Shown in pieces: positions 12,716 through 25,130 of a stretch of DNA of 64,000 nucleotides. The notes beneath the pieces were generated by a model, which saw nothing but the letters and a program-made list of their open reading frames with translations, was not told the origin of the DNA and did no database searches. The stretch lies in NCBI GenBank assembly GCA_035578175.1, contig JAQMRL010000008.1, positions 65,629,041-65,693,040 on the forward strand. Reading direction: 5' to 3'. How positions within the stretch are numbered: the stretch's first letter is position 1; each line of letters opens with the position of its first letter. The translations under genes were made by a program, and so were the position numbers. The DNA is from Catonia carolina (taxonomy: Eukaryota > Arthropoda > Insecta > Hemiptera > Achilidae).

Positions 12716-12808
12716 CGAAGTACATTAAACTCAATTGCTTTAAGATATGATTTCAAAGTGTTATAAACCTTACTCGAATATCTTTTAACTTTATCTCATT
12801 TTATGTGA
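12716..12808. repeat. 93-bp duplicated block, copy 1
   Basis: It begins CGAAGTACATTAAACTCAAT and ends at TTTTATGTGA. The same 93 bp recurs at 13996-14088 with only a couple of substitutions, exactly 1280 bp downstream in the same orientation. Confidence 0.85.
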
Positions 12809-12846
12809 CACACACTTAGGCCTATGTATATGAATATGCACTTAAT

Positions 12847-13995
12847 GCCTTTTATCTGAAGGAGAGAGCACGCTAAATCAATATTTTAATTACTTTGTCA
12901 TGTTTTGTTCATGTTTCCTTTTCTTCCACCATTCTTCATTCTTTTGGATCTTTCCTTCTTAAGTTGCTCAATGGTGTGGGGTTCAAATCTCTTACCTTCA
13001 TTCTCATAACTAAGGATCACTCTAATGTTTTTTCTAAAAAAAGGTATATTCTAAATGGCCTCTGTGTTAATTTTTGTATATTTAAGGACATTCAATGTTA
13101 ATTTTAACCACGATGGTTTGGTTTCGAGATTTATTATTTTAATCCAAATTTGTGTTGTCAATCTGCTTAACGCCTTTATTAATTAAAAAAAAACTTTATT
13201 TTGTAAAAATAAAATGGTAAAAGGCACCTTCATGCACTCAGTTTTCCAATTTACGTACTAAAACATTTCTGATGCCCAAGCTTTTATGCTACTTTAGTTA
13301 ATTTAAAATTAGATCGTATTTATTAAAGGTTATAAAATTTTAAGATTTTCGCACATTTATAAACAACTTTTCAGTAAAGTGTAGAACGTTTTTTGTATAA
13401 TTATAATTCATATTATCTTGAAACGCGTACAAACTGAAAGGTACTGCACATTTATGTTATTTCCATTTTTGTAAACAAAAATAAACTTTTTAGCGACCTT
13501 GTAAAATACGAAAATACTCTGTGTATACAATCTTTCATATTTTTTTATAGGAGTAATAAAAATGTTTAAAACGTAACACAAACTTTTCACCTAAAAAAAT
13601 GTGAAAAAAGTTATCAAATCTATTCACAACACAGTTTTCTTTTTAGTAGTAATATTCCATAAGAATATATTGATGGAATAACTTTTTTCGGCTTTTTAAA
13701 AATGGAAAAGAGACATGTTATGAATATTTATTGACGGTATATATATGTATAGGTAGTAAAAGAACACTTCTTGGTAATTTAACTCTGACATAGAAATTTT
13801 CTTCTTGGAAATAACTTAAGCTATCCTATCAAGTTGTTTAGAGAATACTTGAATCAAAAACATACAAAATCTATTTCTCCTTCTACATTTTCATATAATG
13901 TTAAAATTGCATACCTTACAACCAATAAAGACATGTTTTTCAGATATTTTAAAAGAATCAGATGATGTAATAAACGGGTGTGCATGCATATATAT
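12847..13995. other. AT-rich sequence between the two duplicated blocks
   Basis: No domain-bearing ORF; the short frames at 12895-13101, 13408-13590 and 13854-14036 look random. It might be the body of an element whose ends are the 93-bp blocks, but I see no coding or terminal motif to support this. Confidence 0.3.
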
Positions 13996-14088
13996 CGAAG
14001 TACATTAAACTCAATTGCTTCAAGATATGATTTCAAAGTGTTATAAACCTTACTCGAATATCTTTAAACTTTATCTCATTTTATGTGA
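13996..14088. repeat. 93-bp duplicated block, copy 2
   Basis: Near-identical direct repeat of 12716-12808, same length and orientation. Confidence 0.85.
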
Positions 14089-14579
14089 GACCTTTAAAGA
14101 AGCTATCAAAATCGTATTACTGTTCTGTATTTACAAATTTATTTATTCAACTTTTCAGTTCCGAAGCAACTGATCACGGATTTTCTTAAAAAAAAAATTA
14201 TTTAGATTTAGGTTATATCAAGTTATGTTCTGTAACTTCATCGTTTCTTTTAATGTATTTAAGTTTGTTTGTAATATACATTCTATAGTTTTATAACTCA
14301 GTTCAAATCTAATACCAGTTATTTACTGTTAATTGTACAGCAGAAAATATTTTTAGTATAGTAAAAATTATATTTTGTCGAAAAGTCATTTGGTTATAAC
14401 ATATCTACATGAAAAAATCCTTCAAGCTTATGAACCAATAAACCAATCCAACACAGTGTCACAGTTAGATGTTTTAAAAATCACTTTTAACAAAAAACTT
14501 TATAAAATAAAACAATAAAGTTCTTCTTGTATGTGATAAAAGTTAAATCAAACAGTAGTTTCCTTGCTGGACATTTTTT

Positions 14580-14718
14580 ACTTGTTCTTGCCCTATATGA
14601 ATGTATCAGGAAGGAAAGTATTGTTCTCATGTCAATTTTTTAAATCAAGTTTTTCACTGGAAATACACGTTTTCAGGCCCCATTAAACAAAAACAAACAA
14701 GGTTTTAGCAATTGGTCT

Positions 14719-14765
<47 letters not shown>

Positions 14766-15110
14766 AACAAAATAACTGAAGAACGAAATAGAGTACGAAT
14801 TTGAAATTTGAAACAAAAGTTAGGTACTACAAGGGATTCGACATAAATATTTTCAACAAAGTCGGTTGATTTTTCACACTTTTGCGATTTCAAAAACAGC
14901 TCGTTAGTTTCTATTAAATTATCGCCCCATTTACTAAATGTTTATACTCTACAAATTAAATTAAGCGCCTGATGAAAGGAAAGCCGGATTAAATTCGTGG
15001 GGGTTGTCTCGTGACAAAAAGTAGTTTTTAAGATAACAGTCTTGATATCCATTTTAGGGGAAATGTGTATAATAAAAATTGTGCAAATTCAAAAACTTAC
15101 ATTATTCTAA
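14580..15110 (+). repeat. Microsatellite-centred interspersed repeat, copy 2
   Basis: It contains GGAAAGTATTGTTCTCATGT, ACACGTTTTCAGGCCCC, a long GT run, a GAACAAAATAACTGAAGAACG block and a distal TGTCTCGTGACAAAAAGTAG block. All have counterparts in the same order at 20085-20640 and, inverted, at 930-1420. It is non-coding and its termini are not clear. Confidence 0.65.
14721..14763. repeat. (GT)n microsatellite
   Basis: A pure GT run of about 21 units, inside the interspersed repeat. Confidence 0.95.
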
Positions 15111-16537
15111 AAGTTTTTTCTACATAACTGATGGCTACACCAACAATACGTATTTGATGTTCAGAAATTTGGTTTACATGTAATTAATTTTTTAATAATA
15201 TTAAATAGTAAAATTCACTAGAATTTACGCTTCTAAACCCTGCATAATTAAATCTGTCTAACAAAAGTAGAGAAAGTTAATACAAATATTTTGATTGAAT
15301 AATAATTATAGTAAAATGTATTAAACAGGCTAATTAAAAATCAAGGCGTATCAATTGCATTTAGCTTTAAACAATGTTTTTTTAAGCATAAGCTGTGAAA
15401 TGAAACAGTTGCTAGAAATATGCTGGTTTCTGAAATTGAACAAAATATAAAAAGAGAAAAATAAAAAATACTAAAACGGTTAATAATCAACTAAAATCTT
15501 CAAAATAATTTTCGTGACAGTATAAACAATATTAATAACCTCTAATAAAAGTTTTGATGAAATAATTTTAACCAGTTAGGTGTTGAAAAAAAAATTGTTT
15601 TTAGCTATTCGATTTATAATACTTGTGTGAATCTTGTTCAAAGTGGGTATAAATTTTTGTGATCACAATACTGTTTTGCTCTACACTAAATAAAGTTGCG
15701 ATAGAGTACAAAAATATTAAAATTTGTCTTCAATTTTAAATCTCCGCTGGAAAAAGTTAATCCTGGCAATTATTAAACTCTTAAAGAATTTAAAATGTAA
15801 AACCGAAGGGTTTCATTTTGTAATACTATATTCAGTATGAAGTTATTTGAATATGCTTTAGTGCTTTTACTCTTTAGTTATAGAGATACCAGTAGGTATT
15901 GCATCAGCTGCATCTATCTGGCTTCTGAAGCCCCGCGGGATGAACGTTGCAATGTTGCAATGTTCACTTACAACGTAAAATAATAACGTACTAGATAAAA
16001 CGTACTTGCATAAGTATTTCAAGAAGTAAAAGAAAAAGAAGCATCTGAAATAGTTTCTTCTCTCCTCTAGAATGCATTTAACTAGTTCTAACTTTTGTAC
16101 TTTATTAACATTGCCAAACTTTATTCCAGCTTTTGATTTTCTTTTACCCTCATTTATTGTTTGTATTTTTATTCCAATCTCGTCTACGTACATTTTATGA
16201 CTTTTCGACATGGAACTTATTAAAACTTAATTCATAAAAGTTTTTAAAGAGAAAAGTATAACGAAATTTTTCTCACCCTCAATATTTCTGTATCTATATT
16301 TTTATATCAAAAATCACGTATTAGATTTTTTTGCTTCAACCTGTTTAAAGAATAAGAAAATTATTAATGCATTTAAAAATAATAATTTTGTCAAACATAT
16401 ATTATAATTTTATATGACGTTTGGCTCATTTGGAAATGCACTGAATCGCTAAAAGTCAATCGTCCGACACTCATTTTCCGTTTAAAGTTTGGAAGTTTTA
16501 ACTCAATTTATATCCCACCAAACTTAACATACAAGAT
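15111..16537. other. AT-rich sequence, no gene seen
   Basis: A 114-codon minus-strand frame (15867-16211) is Lys/Phe/Tyr-rich and shows no recognisable domain. I treat it as chance. Nothing else could be supported. Confidence 0.35.
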
Positions 16538-16644
16538 GTGGCTATTGAATAACGAGATTGACGGTGTAAAAAATTTAATTTTAATTTTATACATAATCAC
16601 TTATTTTCACCTTCAATATACACTCCTTCTCTATCCCTACAATA

Positions 16645-17190
16645 CTACATACAAATTTTCCATTGTTGGAAACAGTGCTGGAAGTCATCTTCTGTCAGTT
16701 CCTTCAGGACGCGTGCCACTTTCTCTTTTACAGCTTCCACAGACTCAAATCTTGTTCTGTTTAATGCAGATTTCACTTTAGGAAACAGGTAGAAGTCACA
16801 TGGTGCAAGATCTGGTGATAAGGTGTATGTTCTAACACTGAGATGCTGTACTTGGATAGGAACCTCTTGATAGATAACGCGGAATGAGCTGGCGCATTGC
16901 CTTGGTGGAGAACCCATGATTTGTCGTTCCACATTTTGGGGGTGTTTTTTCCTACTCTTTGTCGTAGTTTAGAAAGTACCTCAAGGTAGTAATATTGATT
17001 AATTGGTTGACATTCAGGAACCTAGTGAAGGTACACAATCTCATGGATATCAAAAAAACATTGCTTTAAATTTTGACATGCTCGTTCGAGCTTTTTTGGC
17101 TCTCGGTGAAGTTTGACTTTTCTAGTGCATGGATTAACGTTTCGTTTCCGGATCATGAGTAAAAAACCACGTTTCATCACATGTTATTAT
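16645..17190 (-). pseudogene. mariner transposase fragment (minus-strand half)
   Basis: The open C-terminal part reads LSPDLAPCDFYLFPKVKSAL followed by RFESVEAVKEKVARVLKELT, which is diagnostic of mariner transposases. The Asp of PCDF is the third catalytic Asp in mariner's DD34D triad. Upstream on the minus strand, fragments such as KFKAMFFDIHEIVYLH (second-Asp region) and an FLLMIRKRN-like piece are recognisable but frameshifted. The N-terminal DNA-binding region is absent. Non-functional. Confidence 0.8.
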
Positions 17191-17191
17191 C

Positions 17192-17389
17192 TTCTACCTG
17201 TTCCCTAAGGTGAAATCTCCATTAAAAAGTACAAGATTTGAGTCTAAGGAAGCTGTAAAAGAGAAAGTGGCACGTGTTCTGAAGAAACTGACAGAAGATG
17301 ACTTTCAGCACTGTTTCAAACAATGGAAAGTTCGCATGGAGCGTTGTAGGGATAGAGAAGGAGTTTATATTGAAAGTGACAATAAGTGA
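17192..17389 (+). pseudogene. mariner transposase C-terminus (plus-strand half)
   Basis: Plus-strand translation gives LFPKVKSPLKSTRFESKEA, then LTEDDFQHCFKQWKVRMERC and a stop after SDNK, a standard mariner C-terminal end. It duplicates in inverted orientation the coding end of the adjacent minus-strand half, with several amino-acid differences. The halves therefore come from different or long-diverged copies. Confidence 0.8.
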
Positions 17390-17639
17390 TTATGGATAAA
17401 ATAAAAATAAAATTTTTTACATTGTTAATCTCGTTATTTAATAGCCACACGTTGTAGTCCTAATTTAAACTTAATTAGATTTTAGAACTGTGCAAAGGCA
17501 ACTAGGAAAAATTATAATAATGTAAAATTTAAAAAAAAACTATGGCGCTAATGGCTTATTTAGGAGACACTACCCTGTGACATTACTCCAGGCAAAATTT
17601 AGGAAGAAACTCGTAAATCACCATAACCCATTGATCTCA

Positions 17640-17900
17640 AATCTGGCTATGCAGACTCTCCCAAACAATCCAATAAGACGTCTAAAACGTCGATAGAGCC
17701 GGGACCTCATCAATTAACGTAGTACTTACAGTGTTCTAAATGCTGCATTTAATGCTACATTTTATCCATTCACATCGGAGTTCTGTCACTGGACTGTGTC
17801 TCCACCCACGTTTAATCATGTTATTTTTCCCAAATTTTATGTCATCACATACACTGATTGTTTCCAACAGATTGTGAATTTCCTAAATAAAGAAAAAAAA
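17640..17900 (+). pseudogene. Jockey-like LINE 3' end, copy 2
   Basis: A short IRRLKRR tail with an in-frame stop is followed by a 3' UTR. The UTR matches 12346-12530 closely, including GGAGTTCTGTCACTGGACTG and TTTCCAACAGATTG. It is a 5'-truncated copy. Confidence 0.65.
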
Positions 17901-18858
17901 TACTAACAATTAACGTTTTAATGTTTAAATTTTATTTTGATAACATATTTTATATTAGATTAAATAGTGCGTATTAATGAACAATTCAGTCAAAGTTTTT
18001 AAATCGGGGACTTTTATAAGAACGGTTTTAATCATAATTTATGATAAAAATTAATTTTATAGTTTTAGAATTTACGATGACAATTAATATCAGAGTTGTA
18101 ATCCGGAATTTAGATTGAACATGTCCGATGAAAAACAAACATAAAAAGAAAGAAAAATTTATCTTTTTTCTAAATTGTTAAGATTAGCGAGTTAGTGGAG
18201 ATGATAGCCCAGTACGAATTTATCTTGGTAATCAATTTTAGCTGTCTCTTTCTCTGGGACGTATTCAATTAAGAGACTAACCTCCTAACGCTCTTGATTA
18301 CAAACTTAAATGATACTCACAAGTGCTGCTATCAAACACACACACTTACACAAGTTTATTATCTAGCGTATAAGTTTTTATTTGTGTTAGTAGTTCTTCA
18401 TTAAAGATAAATTGCAGATTTATATCGTGTATAAGTGGTAATGCTAAAAATTAAATCTTTCAGAAATTTCAAAAACTTATTATTGTTTCTTTTTAATTTA
18501 AGTTTTAAAAGTAACAAATTAAATTATGATAAATTATCAAATATTTAAAATGTCGGTAGTAATTCTATAAATAACTACATATCTTTTAAGTGTTTATTTT
18601 TTGTAAGTGTTTCTACAACAGATTTATCTGTAAAGACATTAAATCTGTATATATTTTTTAAATTTATTTATTGTGATTTGTCTAAGACTGACTTACGTTT
18701 TTGGTCTAACTTAATTGATCTAAGTACTTAATCTAAGAATTTTCTAACTAATAGTTCTTAGTTTATGTTCGATATTCTAATACACTATTTTTATAAAATT
18801 TACTAATCATTGATATTTACCAAATACTTCAAAATATATAGCCTACAGTAACTATTAA
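17901..18858. other. AT-rich sequence, no gene seen
   Basis: No ORF, RNA gene or repeat boundary could be supported. Confidence 0.35.
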
Positions 18859-19235
18859 CTAACAAATTAATAACTTAATACTGTTCATACACTGTTCGTA
18901 CACCAGTTCAAATGGTTTTACATGAGAACGTCTCCTATTCAGATCTGCGTGGTCGAGTAGCTGTATAGCTTCGGCATTCACATGGTGAAGAAGTCTATCT
19001 TCAGGACGCCTGGCGAATTTCCGAATTACTTCGTTTATGGAATCCACTCCCAAGTCCCGATGCAAATCGTCGTTCCTAACATACCAGGGAGCGTTGACAA
19101 TGCTTCTGAGAACTTTGCTCTGGAATTTTTGAATGATTGATTGGTTTGATGCTTTTGTACATCCTCAGAGTTGTTTTCTGTAGGTCCATACGGGTTTTAA
19201 TATTTGCTTGTATATTAGAAGTTTGTTAAAAATAG
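18859..19235 (-). pseudogene. Decayed Jockey-clade LINE RT, C-terminal part
   Basis: The minus-strand frame contains VNAPWYVRNDDLHRDLGVDS and then HHVNAEAIQLLDH, a hallmark of the post-RT region of Jockey-like LINEs. Upstream, KPVWTYRKQL is followed by a stop, and the catalytic motifs are absent. A truncated dead copy. Confidence 0.75.
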
Positions 19236-19399
19236 ATAATAAAGATTTCGTACCTAGTAACCAGTAAAGTTTCTTGAATAAATCTGTATAAATAAATTAT
19301 ATTTTTTTATCTTTAATTTTATTACGGTGAGCTGCACAATTTCCATATATGATATTTAATTTAACTTTCTAAATTAAACATGTCACATAAATTAACAAT

Positions 19400-19640
19400 G
19401 CCTGTAACAGGCAAGTGGAGTGTTAAATTATTTGCACTCGATCTGCTATTTCCAGGGCTACAAAATAATAGTTCAGTTTCTTATCATATGGTCAGCCAAA
19501 TATATGACTGAAACATTTAAGAACAGAAGAGGTAGAGGTGTAAAAGACACCAATCAGAGTTTTCCTATCTCCTCTGAAAGTAATGAATTTCATCATACAG
19601 CCAGAACCCAAGATCTTTCATTTAATTGTGTAGCATGTTA
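19400..19640 (+). repeat. Interspersed repeat B, copy 2 (5' part)
   Basis: It shares TTAAATTATTTGCACTC, a TTTCTTATCA-ATG-TCAGCCAA block, GTGTAAAAGACAC-AATCAGAG and AGTAATGAATTTCATCATAC with 51706-51890, and part with 5270-5340. The 3' part of the repeat is missing here. Confidence 0.65.
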
Positions 19641-20084
19641 ACAACTGCAAACGGAATCCTAACGTTATTATAATTAATAATAAATAATTTTTATTTCACT
19701 AAAAAATTACATACTGAAAATCACACAAATATTACAAACAGTTTCAAAAAAGACGAGGTATTTTAGAATATTAGACAAATTTTTAAGTGCATTGTGGAAA
19801 GCATTGGTAGAAAGATGGCTCTCTCTGTTTTACAACTAAAAAAATATTATAAAATTTTATAAATGTTCTTGAGTTCCAACACAGTTTAATTACAATTTTT
19901 TACTTTCTTTTTAGATCTGTATAACATTAAAAACGCTTTTAAATTTCGTGGGAATTGTTAAAAAGGATTTTAAGAAATTTATTTGTGTTTTATTTTATAA
20001 TTTTGTTTTAAAATAATTTTCTGATATATATTCAAGTTATTTGTATTTTTATATTATTCAACAGAAATATTTACTTTCCCTTAC

Positions 20085-20209
20085 CTACATGAATATATAG
20101 AAAGGAAAGTATTGTTTTCACGTCAATTTTTCGAAATTAAGTTTTCACTGGATCTACGCGTTTTCAGACCCCCTGAACCCCAAAAATATGTTTATAGCGA
20201 TTGGTGTGC

Positions 20210-20240
<31 letters not shown>

Positions 20241-20640
20241 CGCGCCCGCGCGTGTTTGTCTGTACGTGTGAACAAAATATCTCAAGAACGGAACCTAATA
20301 CGAACTTGAAACTTAAAATAGATAGACTACTACTTCCGGATCCGACACGAACATTTTCGTCAAAATTGGTCAACCGGAAGTAGTATTCCGGTAGTAGTAG
20401 TTCGTGTTATTTTTCACTTTTTTGCAATTTTCGTAAAAACGGATTCTACGATTGCTTTTTAAATCACCACATTTACAACATTTTTATGCTCTACAAGACA
20501 CGGTAGGCGCAATGTCTGCTAAAATTCTTGGGGAAGCTGTTTTCTCGTAAAAAATGTTTTTTAAGATTGCAGCTTTTATATGCATTTAGCGCAAAAATGT
20601 ATAATAAAAGTTGTACAAAATTTAAAATCCTACAACTTTT
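20085..20640 (+). repeat. Microsatellite-centred interspersed repeat, copy 3
   Basis: It aligns by eye with 14580-15110 through AAGTATTGTTTTCACGTCAA, GCGTTTTCAGACCCC, the GT/GC run, GAACAAAATATCTCAAGAACG and the distal block. Sequence to about 20870 repeats phrases such as CTACAACTTTTATT, so the element may extend further. Confidence 0.65.
20204..20250. repeat. GT/GC dinucleotide microsatellite
   Basis: A GT run passes into a GC run (GCGCGCGCGCGC), lying inside the interspersed repeat. Confidence 0.9.
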
Positions 20641-23329
20641 ATTTGAAACACTTTTTGTATAACGCTTAGGTTAGCAGTATTAGCGATTTTCTATTTTTTT
20701 TTCACGAAAATTTGTAAAAAAATGGATTATTTTAATATTGCAGCCTTAGTATGCATTTCACGACAAAAGTGTATAATAATAAAATTTATAGGAAATTAAA
20801 AGATCTACAATTTTTATTAGAGCATTTTTCTCTACAGAGTTTAGTCTAGCGTGAAAGAGTTATTTACTATACTTTTAAGCCAAACAAGGTTTGGTTTTCA
20901 ATTAGCATCATTCACTCGTGATTAAAATTAGGTTAAGTTTTTGGAGGTTGTTTTTTGTTTATTTCTAAAATAATATTACTAATGTTGAAATTTATTTGTG
21001 TTTCATTTTCTAATTTTGTTTAAAAAATTTCTGATAATATTCAAGTTATTTGCTTATATTATTCAACAGAAATTTTTATTTAGAAGAAAAATGTAGAAGT
21101 GTTATCTTGAAGCAAATCTGTTTGTTTGTTTAAGCTATATAAATAAAAGAGTATGCGCTCTAATAAACAAGAACAATAGAACGAAAGGCGCGTTTGTTGA
21201 ACAGGGTAGCTGCAACATCAACGCCAGTAACAACAACAGCAGTTGCAAGCCATAAACACTACCTGAGTATTAAATACAATGCTCCAGGTATTGTGTTGTT
21301 AGGGAAAACGAAGGAATTAGGAGGATAGCGGGTTGAGTAAAACGTAGTTACAACAGTATGAATTAACAACGGCGTATGCGTTCTACTCTAGTCCTATAAT
21401 GTTTTGCAGCACGTCCCTTTACGCTCCTCTCCCTCTCTAATACTACTAGGCCCACGAGCCAATCTCTGCAATGGATTTACCTTCTGCTAACGTACTTAGT
21501 GTTTATATAAATCCAACCGTGTGCAAATTCCTATAAAATTCATTCATGAATTTCTTGTATTTCATATACTTATATCACAAATACGTTTCGAATAAATTCT
21601 ATGTTATTAAGTTACCACAAAACTTTGAAACCTCATAATTATGCAGTCTGTACTGTAGAATCTAAGCGGACAAGACAATGTGTGAGGTAATACATTCGTA
21701 GGAAAACTATACCTTAATTCCATCAGATTATTAGGTTTTGTGATTCGTGCAAAGACAAATTAAAGTTTCTTAGACACGGGGATAAAATGTTCACCGAACT
21801 TCCCGAAATAAATTTAAAAAAAAAATTCTTTCAAAACCAGCTAAAAAAAACGCCATTCCAAAGACATCTTCGTTACCTAGCCTTCTAAATGTACAATATG
21901 CTTCCCTTAATTTATAAAAATAAATAAAACATCGAAATTCTTAAAGCTCAATTATAGAAATGGTTCAATGAAATAAGTAGGCCACGTTCGAAGGAAATGA
22001 TTACACCTTTAAATATGTGAGCTCAAATCCTGGTATTTTGATTCAAAATGATCTTTGTGTTCGAAAAAACATTAAAATTACGGTCCTAGGGCATGGGAAC
22101 CCATTTTTGGATAGATTAATTTACCACCTCGTGCATAAATTTAAATACAGATATAAATTATAAATGTAGTGTAAAATTATTTAAATATAATTTTTTAATG
22201 AGAAATAATATTTAGTACAGACTTCTTTTGACCGCTATTCAAGGTAATGTCGAAGAGGTGAGGATCTGTTAGAAAATAATATTCTCGTTTGCGAATCCTA
22301 CAAAGTGCTTCTGTTTTACCTTTGTGAAACTCATTCAGACAGACAAATTGCCAATTACCGGACCGGATAGGAAAGCAGAAATGAAGATGAATAAGGCAAT
22401 CCAACAAGTGATGTCAAAACCATATCTAACTGTGCCTACGTATCATGTGTTTAAGGGTACCTGGAACGGAGAAAATTTAAAATTTTCAAATATCCGGTTT
22501 TTTGCACATTATTAAAATTCAGAATATTTTGCATCCAATACTGTATAATTTGTTGGGGTTTTTTTAATTTTTTTAATTTTTTTTTAAATTTTAACAAAAA
22601 ACAAATATGTTGAACCCTTACGTTATTTTCTAAACGTTATCAGTTTGCTTAAACACATCTATTTTTTTGAATGAAAAACGATAAACTCATAATTTTGTTT
22701 TTGTTTTAAAACTTTGTCGGCATTAGACCAGCTGTGAATGTAACAGTTGAGGAATTTCCAGATTATTATACTAGAATGTATTAGAAGAAACTATTTTATA
22801 GTACTTATAATGTGATCTCTTTTAGTTTTTTCTTGTTTCCCATAAACAGCAATTGTTGACACATAGGGAACATTTTCTCAGCCAAATGCGAACGGTTTTT
22901 AATGAAATTTTTGCACAGCTTTTTATACCATAATTTAAATAAACTGAGTTAATATTACTGTAAAAAAATGTGTTTAAATATTTATTTTCCACTTAAATAT
23001 GCAAAAAATTATGCTTTTCAAAAGTGGTAATTTCAAAAATCATTTTCTTATCTTCCTAGCAATATATAATTATATAGTTTGCTAGTAATTTTTTTGGGTG
23101 TAGAATAGCCTAAAAGAAACCACAAAAAAATTGAACAGGATAACTGTAGTAGTTTTTGAAAAAATGTTCCTTACCTTAACATTACAGAGATAGGAATGCC
23201 AGATACCCTTAATCTTTCAGAAACAATCGATTGAGCTGAAACTTAGATAATTCCTTATGATTCCCAACAAATTTTTTTGCATCTCTAAAATCAATGATAC
23301 TTTTACCAATTGAAAGTTTTAGAGTGATT
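20641..23329. other. AT-rich sequence, no gene seen
   Basis: A less AT-rich island at about 21160-21480 holds AAC/CAG-rich sequence but no ORF with a known domain. The opposed short frames at 22195-22515 are unrecognised. No element termini found. Confidence 0.35.
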
Positions 23330-23500
23330 TTGTTTTAGTTTAAGTCACATCTACACCTTGTTATTAGCGACTACTTTGAAGAATGAAAGAATGGGTTTTG
23401 ACATGTAATAATTTCCAGACCCTAGGCAGGACTCGAACCCGAAACCTTCTGCTTGGTAGGCAAGCGCATGTATCACTACGCCATGTAGGCGGCCCAAAAT
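23330..23500 (-). repeat. tRNA-derived SINE, minus-strand copy
   Basis: On the minus strand there is an A-box-like TGGCGTAGTGATACATGC and a perfect B box GGTTCGAGTCC. The body includes ATGTCAAAACCCATTC and ends GATGTGACTTAAACTAAAAC. The body matches the plus-strand copy at 52664-52830, which argues for a SINE family rather than a tRNA gene. Pol III boxes A and B would be its internal promoter. Confidence 0.7.
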
Positions 23501-24659
23501 AAATTTACTTGTAAAATTTGAACCACAGGCAAAACTTATACACTAGGGTGATACCAGGTGTTCAGTGAAGACATATAACACGTCAAGTAATACTGGTGAA
23601 TAGATAGCCAAGTAGAGATGTAAGGCCAAATAACACTGATGTATTGTGGGGTAATCTGGTGTAAGTTATAAATACACAACATGCATACCTTGGTGTTAGT
23701 GTAACTCTAGCTTCTATTCTAGGATCCTTGGTTCCATTTGTAGAATAGCAGTCTATGCTCCAGTAAGTCGTTGATCTAAGATCCAGCTTAATAAATCAAT
23801 TGTTGAAAATTCAACAAAATAATTTTAAATAAAAAATAATTTCTAATTTAAATTTAAATTATTCTAAAAAAAACTAAATATATAAAGATAAAAATGATAA
23901 CAAGAAAAATATTTAAAATGAATATTTCAAAAGCCAAATATCTAAATTTGAAGCGAGACAACAAAAGATAGTTTAATGTTAAATAAATAATTGAACCAGT
24001 TAGAAACAATTAAAAGACATTACAAGAATATCAAGATTTAATTTAATTATGGAACCAACTGAAACAATTTTGACTATTTTAAAATATGCAGATAAAATTT
24101 AAATAAATTTATTAAAGACTTTAAAACAGTGCAATAATGTAACCACGCCATATTAGATTCCCGAACGATGGATGGACAAGAAGAAACCAGAGTACTTACT
24201 GCAAGCAATCTAGGACAATTCGTAACTATAATCATTAATTTATAATTGCGCCCATTAATATCATTACACACACTTAAATAAATTTTTTAGATCTCATATT
24301 GCAATATTTTTTACAAGTAAATTCATTAAATTAAAATTAATAGGCCTATTATAATTAAAAGTGTCATCAATAATTTATTAAAACAGTTACAATTTTCAAT
24401 TTTAATGTAAAGTTCAACTTTGATAATCAATTTTTCGTTCATTAAATATTTTCATTTTTTTTTTATTTATTAAATTCTACGGTCAGTTCGGGCATTTTTT
24501 TATCTCCAATATCACTTCATACATTACGTACACAAAAGCAAAAGCTTATGTAGGGATCATTAAAAATTAATTTACTTGGGGAGGAATCCAGTGATAGTAG
24601 CTCAGGAAAAAAAAATTAAGTTTTGAAAAATGTGACAAATTTAGTCTTCTTCTTCTTCT
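23501..24659. other. AT-rich sequence, no gene seen
   Basis: No domain-bearing ORF. Poly-purine/AT tracts only. Confidence 0.35.
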
Positions 24660-25130
24660 GCCTTTCAAGGATTAGGCATCTCTGCCGATTCCGATTATCT
24701 CAAATCTGCTCATCTCTTTCTCGGGCGTCCTCGTTCTCTCCTGCCCTCCGGCTTATAGCCCAGTGTGTGCTTAGGTATCTTATCATACCGTATTCTGTTT
24801 ACATGCTCTAACCGCTGCATTCTGTTCTGAGATACCTTGTCGTTTATAGAAAAGATATTGAGTTTTTTCCTTATCTCGATATTTCTGTAACGATCTTCTC
24901 TACTACACCCATAGGTATGTCGAAAAAATTTCATTTCAGATGCTTGCAATATACTCTCCTCTCGCTTCAATGGCACCCAAGTTTCACTGCCATAGAGTAG
25001 GGTCAGCACTGCTAATGTTTTATAAAATCTCACCCTCGTGTTTTTTCCCGTGCTATTTTTTAAAAAAAAGTGGATAGTTCCGCATATTTGCTGAAATCTT
25101 ATTGTAAGCATCTTTATCCTGTTGGTATGT
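24660..25130 (-). pseudogene. RTE-like LINE, C-terminal region of the reverse transcriptase ORF
   Basis: The 133-codon open frame (24710-25111) contains RVRFYKTLAVLTLLYGSETW, then YGCSREDRYRNIEIRKKLNI, and ends with EGRRERGRPRKR. This is the typical post-catalytic end of endonuclease-RT LINE polyproteins (RTE-like) in insects. The YADD catalytic region is not present, so the copy is 5'-truncated. The reading frame is unusually intact for a relic. Confidence 0.8.

Larger units (their letters stand above)
16538..17450. mobile_element. Rearranged mariner element with two inverted 3' halves
   Basis: The ends are imperfect inverted repeats: GTGGCTATTGAATAACGAGA at 16538 and the complement of a near-identical stretch ending at 17450. 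The left part (about 16640-17190) encodes mariner transposase C-terminal sequence on the minus strand. The right part (about 17192-17389) encodes the same C-terminal sequence on the plus strand. Both ends are thus the same (3') end of a mariner, joined head to head near 17190. No element with two proper ends is present, so it arose by rearrangement or nested insertion. The TA target duplication could not be placed. Confidence 0.7.

Noticed and set aside
15867..16211. 114-codon minus-strand ORF
   Set aside because: No domain, AT-rich composition, no homologue or context.
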